From Actinoplanes philippinensis (GTDB taxonomy: Bacteria > Actinomycetota > Actinomycetes > Mycobacteriales > Micromonosporaceae), in the NCBI RefSeq assembly GCF_900113015.1, contig NZ_FONV01000001.1, forward strand, positions 558,001 to 622,000: 64,000 bases of DNA, written 5' to 3'. Of the stretch, positions 18,361 to 25,595 are shown one piece after another (within the stretch, counting starts at the first letter, position 1; each line of letters begins with the position of its first letter). The position numbers were made by a program, and so were the translations under genes. The notes beneath the pieces were generated by a model. The model was not told where the DNA came from. It did no database searches and saw nothing but the letters and a program-made list of their open reading frames with translations.

Positions 18361-20202
18361 GTGCAACGCTCACGCGTCACCGTCCAGTACGGACACATGC
18401 CGAGCCAGGTATTCGAACATGAATCCGACGGCGTCTATTGCGTCACCCAGGACATCAGCGGCACCCGTCCTGACATCCCGATCGAACAGGTTCTGGAAGC
18501 CCTCGAACTGCAACTGACCAAGTGGCGAGCTGCGGGCGGAGACGCATCCGGCTTCCCGATCAACGTCATGGAGCATGGGGATACGTTCCGCCTAGTGAGA
18601 CCTGAATTGGTCAGGTGGGACGTCTGGCCTACCCGATTGTTTTGTGGGAGCTGCGGACATGTCCTGCTCCTTCGAACGAGCCGCCAGGCCGGTACCGAAA
18701 TCCCAACCTCCCGCAGGTGCGGGGCATGCCGGACGGGAAACTATCGCCAGCTTCCCTACTATCAGGTTCACGCATGCGGTCGACGGCTACAAATTCAACT
18801 CCCGCAGTGCCCAGAGCATCCAAATGACGAACGACTGTTCGAGGACACCGGCTCCTTCGTCACGGCGGGATTCCGCTGCAGCCGGCCAACGTGCAGGCGC
18901 TGGCTGGGTATGCGGTTCGCAACCTGCGTGGGTTGCACCTTCGCCGCGGCGGACCCTGAGAACCGCACCCGGAACCTCACTCCCGTCACGGCGCGGGATA
19001 CGCGCGCCTACTACGGGCACCATCTCACACTTATCAATGTAGACGCACAGATGCGCCAGGCCCGCAACAACGACAGAGCCGCGGTATACGCTCTCGGTCA
19101 CTACATGGGCACAATCGGCGACCTCTCCGGGATGCTCGCCGCGGGCCGTGGCGCCGGTGCGCCTAGTCCCAGCTCACAAGCGTCCAGCCTGCTAGACCTG
19201 ATTCGCCAGCGCTATCCCAATGACGTCGAGGCGATTGCTCAAGCTCAGAAGATGGTCGACGCGACCCGCGGAGACGAGCCCGCCCTGGAGCGAACACGGA
19301 CTATGCTCACGGCAGCTACCGTAGAAGCGGCCGCCGCCGATCGACGGACCTTCGAGCGGGCGTTTCTCCACGCTCGCAACTCCGTCGACGACCTCGCAAG
19401 CGTCGCCATAGCTCTCTCATCGGCTGGAAGCAACGCGCTGGCCGACAGGATCGACACCGGACTTGCGACCGCACACCAGCTCGGCCTAGCCCGTATCTCA
19501 CTGGTGCGTGACTTTCCCATCGCCCTTGTCGGATACGGCTTCAGCCGCGTGCACTCAGACGTACGAGCGCGCCTGCTTCCTCTGGACCCCACCCGCGACA
19601 CTGAGCAACTGCCGCTTATAGCCGTCGACGCCGACACCGAAGGCCTACTTATCGAGGTTGACCCTCTGATCTTGTGGCACTTCTGCCTCGTCAACGGCTG
19701 GACCTCACGATGGTCCACAGCTCAAGAGCCAACGCCAGAAGAAGCCCGAGCGTGGGTACTTGACACCAGCTTCTCGGCGGTCTCGACCGATGCCGCCGAT
19801 GCCATCCGGCGAGTGACCCACGTGTGGTCGCATCTTCTGATGCACGCCCTTGCATATCACTCCAGCTTCTCCGCCAACTCTGTTGGGGAGTACCTGCTCG
19901 AACGGGCGGCCAGCACGCTGATCTTCGTCGCGAAGTTCAACTCATTCAATCTCGGAGCCCTCGGTGCACTCGCCGAGCAACACCTTCGACTATGGCTCAT
20001 GGACGCTGCCGAGGCAGCCGCCAGCTGTGTCCACGACCCGGTCTGTTTGGCTGAGCGCGGAGGCTGTCACAAATGCCTCGCCGTTGCATTCGGCTGCGAG
20101 AGATTCAACCGCGGGCTCGACCGAGGTTACCTGGTAGGAGGTGGCCGCCTCGCCATCCAGGAAGGCTTCCTTCACACCGCCGCCCGCCTAGCGCGCCGTT
20201 GA
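18361..20202 (+). CDS. drmB: DrmB-like DUF1998 zinc protein
   Basis: A 613-residue protein, the usual DrmB length. An N-terminal zinc ribbon has C95-x-x-C98 and C120-x-x-C123; the C-terminal DUF1998 region contains VWSHLLMHALAYHSSFSANSVGEYLLE and the cysteine cluster C556-x5-C562-x6-C569-x-x-C572 (CVHDPVCLAERGGCHKCL), typical of DUF1998. It follows the drmA-like gene by 55 bp. In DISARM, DrmB binds DrmA and is part of the core complex. Its stop overlaps that of the convergent methyltransferase gene by 15 bp, so the two transcripts run into each other. Confidence 0.87.
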   Translation: MQRSRVTVQYGHMPSQVFEHESDGVYCVTQDISGTRPDIPIEQVLEALELQLTKWRAAGGDASGFPINVMEHGDTFRLVRPELVRWDVWPTRLFCGSCGHVLLLRTSRQAGTEIPTSRRCGACRTGNYRQLPYYQVHACGRRLQIQLPQCPEHPNDERLFEDTGSFVTAGFRCSRPTCRRWLGMRFATCVGCTFAAADPENRTRNLTPVTARDTRAYYGHHLTLINVDAQMRQARNNDRAAVYALGHYMGTIGDLSGMLAAGRGAGAPSPSSQASSLLDLIRQRYPNDVEAIAQAQKMVDATRGDEPALERTRTMLTAATVEAAAADRRTFERAFLHARNSVDDLASVAIALSSAGSNALADRIDTGLATAHQLGLARISLVRDFPIALVGYGFSRVHSDVRARLLPLDPTRDTEQLPLIAVDADTEGLLIEVDPLILWHFCLVNGWTSRWSTAQEPTPEEARAWVLDTSFSAVSTDAADAIRRVTHVWSHLLMHALAYHSSFSANSVGEYLLERAASTLIFVAKFNSFNLGALGALAEQHLRLWLMDAAEAAASCVHDPVCLAERGGCHKCLAVAFGCERFNRGLDRGYLVGGGRLAIQEGFLHTAARLARR

Positions 20203-21705
20203 TCGTGCGGCAGGAGCCGGCCGACTGCTGCGTCCACGGCTGACGGCCGGCTTACGCAACACCAAGACGGACTCGCGACTCGGTGAGGCGGATAAAGATC
20301 GCTGTTGGGACGCCACTCCTTTCGCCCGCACAACCCACAGCTCACGCACTTCGAGCCCGCTACTACGAGCCAGCTCGGCGAGCAGCAGATCCGTCGGCAA
20401 ATGCTGACCCAAGTACGTCTGTGTCCCCACCACCAAGCCGACAGACCCACCCGGCCGTAGCGCTTCGCTCAGCCGATCAAGCACATCGGCCATGTCCTCA
20501 AAGAAGCCGGCCACCATGCGCAGAATTCGGCCTGACTGATCACCCATGGCTCGGCTGCCGTTAACAGCCGCCAGGAACTCACGCAGCGCCGGCAAGTTCA
20601 CGCGGTAGGCATCCCTTGGTGGCGCCTCAAGGTGCGAGCGCAACAACTGCTTGCGCACACGCCGCAGCCCCGCAGCATCGGAGACGAAGTCCCCGAGGGC
20701 GAGTTCCAGCTGATAGACGGCCGAATAATCGTATCTATTCGGATAAGGCGGACTGAAAACGACAACACTGCACGTCCCAGGAGCGGGTCGCCACTGACGG
20801 GCATCCGCGCGGACGACCATCACCTGCGAGATGGAAGGTGCCGGAGTCCGGGGCGACGTCGCCCCAGAACCCTCGAGTTCATCAACGCGAGTGACCTCCT
20901 TGGCAGATCCAAGCAGAGACAAAGAGCTGCCATGTTCAAGGTCAGCGACGATGGAATCGATGCGTTGCCGCACTCCTGCGACCACGTCCGTAGCGTCCAT
21001 CGCGCGCCGTTGCTGTCCTGGACGACCCGGTCGGGCGGGACCATCTGGCAGTCGCCGCCGCAGAGATGTGCCGTCCTTAACCGCGTAGCTGACTTGTTCG
21101 ACCGCGGATAGCACTCCTAGGCGAACCAAGTCTCGGTTCACGCCGACGGGCGCGCGATCGACCGCACGAATCAGCTTGGTGAGCGTCGTAAGGATCGACG
21201 GCGAGAAGGCCCATTCCGCCGCGGGCACGTCCAGGCGGTCACGCCCAGCAAGGGAGGCATAGTCGGCTAACGCGTCGTCTGCGATCTGTTGCACGATCTG
21301 GGGGTCCGCTCTGCTCCACCCGGCCAATGTCGCTGAGAGGAAGGTGGCGTAGGGCAAGAGATCGGCGCCGAGGGCGGGCAAGCCTCGTTCGGCTGCTACC
21401 AGCAACGACGTTCCCGATCCCACCATGGGGTCGTACACCAACGGCGCTTCCGCACCCGGCCGGCCGTGTTTCCTCGGGAGCAGTTCATCGAGCATCTCCC
21501 GCACCAGGCGCGGCGAGTATGCCTCCTTGTACCGCGCCCAGCGGTAAATCGGCTCCTCGGACCGGGGAACGACGCCCGCGTGGCGGCCGAGATCAAGACG
21601 TTCCTTCGTGAGCGGCTCATACTCGCGCATGAGGCGCGTTCGCGCAGCGTCGCCCACGGCCGTCGGCAAGGCTCGCCGAAATTCGCGCCACGCTTCGTCA
21701 CTCAC
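20188..21705 (-). CDS. DNA amino-methyltransferase (N4-cytosine or N6-adenine type)
   Basis: A 505-residue methyltransferase with the SAM-binding motif DPMVGSGTSLL at residues 92-102 and the catalytic SPPYPNRYDYS at 318-328. SPPY is typical of N4-cytosine and some N6-adenine enzymes, not of C5-cytosine ones. The order motif I, a ~220-residue stretch that may hold the target recognition domain, then motif IV corresponds to the alpha arrangement. It lies head-on to the drmB-like gene and starts 235 bp from the divergent sigma-like gene. It would mark host DNA so that the DISARM-like module spares it; described DISARM types use DrmMI (adenine) or DrmMII (C5-cytosine), encoded in the same direction. 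GTG start at 21705 has only a weak binding site. Confidence 0.83.
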   Translation of the reverse strand: MSDEAWREFRRALPTAVGDAARTRLMREYEPLTKERLDLGRHAGVVPRSEEPIYRWARYKEAYSPRLVREMLDELLPRKHGRPGAEAPLVYDPMVGSGTSLLVAAERGLPALGADLLPYATFLSATLAGWSRADPQIVQQIADDALADYASLAGRDRLDVPAAEWAFSPSILTTLTKLIRAVDRAPVGVNRDLVRLGVLSAVEQVSYAVKDGTSLRRRLPDGPARPGRPGQQRRAMDATDVVAGVRQRIDSIVADLEHGSSLSLLGSAKEVTRVDELEGSGATSPRTPAPSISQVMVVRADARQWRPAPGTCSVVVFSPPYPNRYDYSAVYQLELALGDFVSDAAGLRRVRKQLLRSHLEAPPRDAYRVNLPALREFLAAVNGSRAMGDQSGRILRMVAGFFEDMADVLDRLSEALRPGGSVGLVVGTQTYLGQHLPTDLLLAELARSSGLEVRELWVVRAKGVASQQRSLSASPSRESVLVLRKPAVSRGRSSRPAPAARSTAR

Positions 21706-21940
21706 CAGCAGAATCTTGCCCTAGCGTAAAGATCACCCTGTCGGCGACCCGCCCTATGCACGCTGTCGTGAAAACTGACCCTAAATGTCTAGATTTGCAA
21801 ACATTTTCCCCGAGCTACAGCCGAGACCGCGAACTGATTTCGCCTCCTGACCAGGTCGGCTTTCGCAACGAACTTCACCGACGTCACCATGTGTAGAAGG
21901 GTGACCCGGCAGAGAAGCCGCGAGACGGGAGGCCACCAAC

Positions 21941-22546
21941 TTGGCTGGCGACGACGAGCCACCGAACCTTGCCGCCCTATATCTACGCAATAGGGAGACA
22001 ATGCTGCGCGCCGCACATGCGATCTTGCGCAACCAGCACGATGCGGAGGATGCCGTATCCTCAGTTATCGTCAAGGTCGCCGCTCGATTCGCCGAAGGCC
22101 GCTTCCCGGACAACCCAGTCGCATACCTAGTGCAGTCTGTACGCAACGCAGCGCTCGACCGCCTACGTGCCGCCTCCCGCCAGCAACAAGTCCTGCCAGA
22201 CGAGTGCTCCGGAAGCCATGTCCAGTCGCGGGCCTGGAGCCGCGGCGATCTGGAGGACATCGCAGAAACCAGCCCAGATGTCATCGATCAGATCATCGAG
22301 CGACAACGCAGTCACGAGGTCAGCTCTGCGATACGACGGACCGTCGACGGGTTAGCCCAACGCGAAGCGGCCATGCTGTTATCGCTGTTGGCCGGCAACA
22401 CACGAATCGAGATTGGGGCGCAACACAGCGTTTCCGGTCAGCGAGTGGGACAACTCCTCAAAAAGCCAATCTCTGACCTACTTGACGAACTTGGAGTCAA
22501 TCAACCACAGCCGGAGACCCGTCGAACTGCAGGAGATGGATCATGA
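21941..22546 (+). CDS. ECF sigma-factor-like protein
   Basis: A 201-residue protein starting at TTG 21941, eight bases after a clear GGGAGG (21927-21932). Region 2-like sequence LRAAHAILRNQHDAEDAVSSVIVKVAARF...YLVQSVRNAALDRLR and region 4-like sequence REAAMLLSLLAGNTRIEIGAQHSVSGQRVGQLLKK are visible, the order and spacing expected for a small sigma-70 family protein. There is no anti-sigma gene beside it. It starts a three-gene cassette (sigma-like, XRE-like, ImmA) and is divergent from the methyltransferase gene; the 235-bp gap probably holds both promoters. A role in activating island genes is inference. Confidence 0.7.
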   Translation: MAGDDEPPNLAALYLRNRETMLRAAHAILRNQHDAEDAVSSVIVKVAARFAEGRFPDNPVAYLVQSVRNAALDRLRAASRQQQVLPDECSGSHVQSRAWSRGDLEDIAETSPDVIDQIIERQRSHEVSSAIRRTVDGLAQREAAMLLSLLAGNTRIEIGAQHSVSGQRVGQLLKKPISDLLDELGVNQPQPETRRTAGDGS

Positions 22547-22682
22547 AGGCAGGCAGATGGCTCGGGACCGAGCTGGGGTGTTCTACGCGTCGTGCGAATG
22601 GCACACTCGAACCCACCATTGCCTTCAAGGGCTCGGCGTCATGACGAATGATGACCGTTCGCCAGCCGAAAGGAGCCTGGAG

Positions 22683-23444
22683 GTGTCTGACGAATCGAAC
22701 GCAACTCAGCCGCGGCAGCGTGCTCTTTCGGAGGGCGATCTCGTTGCTCAGCTCACGCTGGACTATCTAGATCTGTTGAACGGTAGGCAAGGCGTCCTGC
22801 CAACGATCGACGATCTCGGCACCGAACTTCAGCGCGCAGTATTGGATGCATGGAGCATCGTTGACCGCCTCATGGTCACCGAACCGCTTCCACCCCTCAG
22901 CGAGGATCCTATAGCAATCGCCCTCGGCGCCGCCCCAGCCGAACTCCTCGATCCGACGGCGCTGCGCGCAGCACGACAGATGCAGCAGCGACGGCCCTCC
23001 AACATTGCCGACGCGCTCCAGCGACGTGGGTGGTCAACTACCACTTCTGACGTCTTTCGGTGGGAACAACGTGCCGAACACATTCCCCCAGCGCTCTTGG
23101 CCGATCTCGCATTAACGCTCAACGTCGCCACTGAGACACTCATGCTTCCTCGCTCCGAGGCACCGTCAGGGGTAGCTGAACCAGTTGGTGTTGACGACGG
23201 CATAAATCCGTTCCTGCAAGTCTTGTACAGCGACGAACTGAGCGAGATTGTCGATCAGTGGGCGCGCCTTCAAGGAATTACCATGGTCGCCGCCCGCGAT
23301 GACCTACACCAGCGCCTTAACACAGTCGCACACCGCGGCGAACGCACGCTCACGACTCGTCAGTGGAAGGCCGTCCTGGTCGTACTACTCGCCAACGAAC
23401 GCGCCCGTCTTGGAGAGCCTAACGACCCAATCACTGGTACCTGA
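22683..23444 (+). CDS. XRE-like helix-turn-helix protein
   Basis: 253 residues from GTG 22683, which has AGGAG at 22671-22675 with seven-base spacing; the frame stays open upstream and an ATG at 22641 is an alternative with a poorer site. Residues ~100-165 (RPSNIADALQRRGWSTTTSDVFRWEQRAEHIPPALLADLALTLNV) look like an XRE/Cro-type HTH in which recognition-helix residues precede the FRWE turn. No other domain is recognised. It ends 6 bp before the ImmA-type peptidase gene. XRE repressor plus ImmA peptidase is the classic derepression pair of ICEBs1 and related elements. Confidence 0.6.
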   Translation: MSDESNATQPRQRALSEGDLVAQLTLDYLDLLNGRQGVLPTIDDLGTELQRAVLDAWSIVDRLMVTEPLPPLSEDPIAIALGAAPAELLDPTALRAARQMQQRRPSNIADALQRRGWSTTTSDVFRWEQRAEHIPPALLADLALTLNVATETLMLPRSEAPSGVAEPVGVDDGINPFLQVLYSDELSEIVDQWARLQGITMVAARDDLHQRLNTVAHRGERTLTTRQWKAVLVVLLANERARLGEPNDPITGT

Positions 23445-23450
23445 TCGGGG

Positions 23451-24398
23451 ATGACACTTAAGCGGCATGCAGCCAGACTCGCAGCAACGGTACCGGCTAA
23501 GATTCGGGAAGAACTGGCGATCGAACCCGCAGACGCGCTAGTACGCCACTTCGGCATGAGGATCGTCCCATTAGATCAGCTCCGAGACAGCCGTGGCGCC
23601 GGCGGATGGTGTGACGGAGTTTCACTTACGAACGATCGTGTCATCTGCTTTGCGCCATCCCCTAATTCACGGCGCCAGAACTTCACGCTTTTACATGAAC
23701 TAGGTCATTTCCTTGCGAACGAAGACGATGACGTCCTCGACTGGCTCGCAGATAAGAACAATCCTGCTTCCGACCTCGAACGTCTCTGCGACACAGTCGC
23801 AGCTCAGATTCTCCTGCCCGAATCAACGACTACACAGGTCCTCGGCGGACGCCAGCCCGCCCCCGAGCACCTCCGTCAACTCTACTCCGCCAGCATGGCC
23901 AGCGAAGAAGTGTGCGCCATAGCCCTAGCGGGTCGCCTCCGCACACGCGGAGCAGTGGTTCTCATTCGCCGTCGAACAGCATCAGTTGCCTTCGCTGCTA
24001 GCACCGGCTGGCCGCCCCTGCTCGTTCCTCGCGGACTGGAAGTGCCCCAACACCACCCGCTGCGAGAACTAGGAATCCGGCAACGCTGGAGCGGCTGGAC
24101 AACGTCAGATCTACGTCTCGGGATAGCAGAACCATTCCTCGAGATGACAATCCCGAACCTAATGCGGACCTGGGCTCAAGCCGGCCCAAATCGCACTACG
24201 GCAATATTGATGGATACTCGCGAAGATGACGGACCAGAATTGCCGAAAAGCGCAGATAATAGAATCACCTCCCACAGGCAAGTCGGACACATATTTCCAT
24301 GCAATCATTGTGGCCACGGACTTAATCCGAATACCTACCCATGTGAAGACTGCAGAATACCTCCATGTTGGCAATGCGGTCACTGCCGATGTCGGTGA
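23451..24398 (+). CDS. ImmA/IrrE family metallopeptidase with Cys-rich tail
   Basis: A 315-residue protein. The zinc peptidase motif is H82-E-L-G-H86 (NFTLLHELGHFLANEDD), followed by CDTVAAQILLP, the usual downstream glutamate-region helix of ImmA/IrrE proteins being degenerate here. The last 32 residues carry eight cysteines (C284, C287, C298, C301, C306, C309, C312, C314), probably two zinc ribbons, which is not standard for the family and could sense DNA, protein or stress. The gene follows the XRE-like gene by 6 bp, and cleavage of that protein is the likely function, by analogy with ImmR/ImmA. Confidence 0.83.
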   Translation: MTLKRHAARLAATVPAKIREELAIEPADALVRHFGMRIVPLDQLRDSRGAGGWCDGVSLTNDRVICFAPSPNSRRQNFTLLHELGHFLANEDDDVLDWLADKNNPASDLERLCDTVAAQILLPESTTTQVLGGRQPAPEHLRQLYSASMASEEVCAIALAGRLRTRGAVVLIRRRTASVAFAASTGWPPLLVPRGLEVPQHHPLRELGIRQRWSGWTTSDLRLGIAEPFLEMTIPNLMRTWAQAGPNRTTAILMDTREDDGPELPKSADNRITSHRQVGHIFPCNHCGHGLNPNTYPCEDCRIPPCWQCGHCRCR

Positions 24399-24716
24399 AA
24401 TCGCCGCCCAAGAGTCCGACCGGACTGACCGGGTCCAGTCACAGTACGGAATGTCAGGGATGATGGGGCAGAGCCGGCCGAGAGGACATCCGAGGTGATC
24501 AGCGCAGCATGGCCAGCTTGGCGGGAAAGGCTGTACCCCGGTGACCGACTCACAGGTGCACAATTCCGCTACGCTCACTGCGGGATGGCGGCCAGAACAC
24601 ATGGCGAGCGGCGTCGAACCCGTCAAACGATGAGCTCGACCCAGGATCCTGCGGGGCCGCCAGTTAGTTCTTTCCCGCCTGGGCCCATGAGCCTCAGCGG
24701 GTGAAGGAGGGGGACG
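24399..24716 (+). promoter_or_regulatory. gap before the Hachiman-like pair, probable promoter region
   Basis: About 318 bp without a supported gene. It ends in GAAGGAGGGGG (24703-24713), a strong ribosome binding site for the TTG at 24717. Short open frames here lack binding sites. No hairpin of note was seen, so whether the HamA-like gene has its own promoter is open. Confidence 0.45.
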
Positions 24717-25595
24717 TTGACCGTCGGCGCGAGCAGCGTCATCGATCTTCTCACTGCAGCCGTAGATGACCTTGAAAAGTGCGTCGTCTTCCACCCCGGT
24801 ATCGCAACACCGAGTCATACCGTCGTCTCCGTCACTGGGGTGGACTCGGCCCAGGTGCCCCTTGCCCTTGGCCGATACCTGGTCGGTGCCTTGTCCGGTG
24901 CGGTCCAGCTGGATGCCCAACTGTCACAGGACATGCTGGCCGAAGGCGTCGACCGGCGCGAGGAGATCAACCGAACTGTGCAGTCGCTGATCGGCAGTCA
25001 TAACTTGTTCGTGACAAGGGAAGAGCGCAGGTTCCGCGACACCCGCCGCAACGCGTGGATCGGCGAAGGTGTCGCTCACGCGCTGCTGGCTCTTAGCGCC
25101 CGGCGTGAAACATCGTGCGTCGACGGGCAGATATGCGCTCTCAGCGAAGTGCACGAGACGCCGAACCGGCAAGGCTTGGATTCGGTGAGCACCTACGTGC
25201 AGGCTGGTGTGCTTGGCGTAGCGATCGGCGAGAGCAAGTCCACCGCTTCTAACGTCAACGCCAACCTCGGGTCCGCCGCCGACCTGTTCATCGATGTGGA
25301 ACTAGGAAAGCACGGGCCCGACCTGCGGTCGAAACTGATGGCCTTCCGGCCGATCCTCGCTCCCGGGCTCAAGGAGCAGGTCAAAGACTCGCTCTGGAGC
25401 GAGAACGCCTCCTACCTGCCAATCATCGTCTACCAGGACGCTGGCGACTTCACCGCGAGCAGACCCAAGTTCAACCAGCTCAAGACACCCCGGCATCGGC
25501 GCCGGTTCATCGTGGTTGAACTGGCCGACTTCCACAGATTCTTCGATTCGGTCGCCGACGCGATGCGCCGGGCGGTCGCGGAGGTCGTCGTCTAG
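24717..25595 (+). CDS. hamA: HamA-like (DUF1837-type) putative nuclease
   Basis: A 292-residue protein starting at TTG 24717 behind GGAGGGGG. The central GLDSVSTYVQAGVLGVAIGESKS places D155 and E172-x-K174 as a PD-(D/E)xK-type active site, as in the DUF1837 family of HamA. Length also matches HamA (about 280). Its stop overlaps the start of the helicase gene (TAGTG), so the two proteins are made together. In Hachiman, HamA is the nuclease that the HamB helicase holds in check until it meets damaged or foreign DNA. AbpA-AbpB, another DUF1837-like/helicase pair, is the main alternative. Confidence 0.68.
   Translation: MTVGASSVIDLLTAAVDDLEKCVVFHPGIATPSHTVVSVTGVDSAQVPLALGRYLVGALSGAVQLDAQLSQDMLAEGVDRREEINRTVQSLIGSHNLFVTREERRFRDTRRNAWIGEGVAHALLALSARRETSCVDGQICALSEVHETPNRQGLDSVSTYVQAGVLGVAIGESKSTASNVNANLGSAADLFIDVELGKHGPDLRSKLMAFRPILAPGLKEQVKDSLWSENASYLPIIVYQDAGDFTASRPKFNQLKTPRHRRRFIVVELADFHRFFDSVADAMRRAVAEVVV

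Noticed and set aside
8913..21705. A drmC-type PLD nuclease in the DISARM-like operon
   Set aside because: No HxKx4D motif was seen in any of the proteins; the nuclease candidate is the beta-CASP protein.
24495..24704. 69-residue ORF before the HamA-like gene
   Set aside because: No binding site and no protein-like composition.
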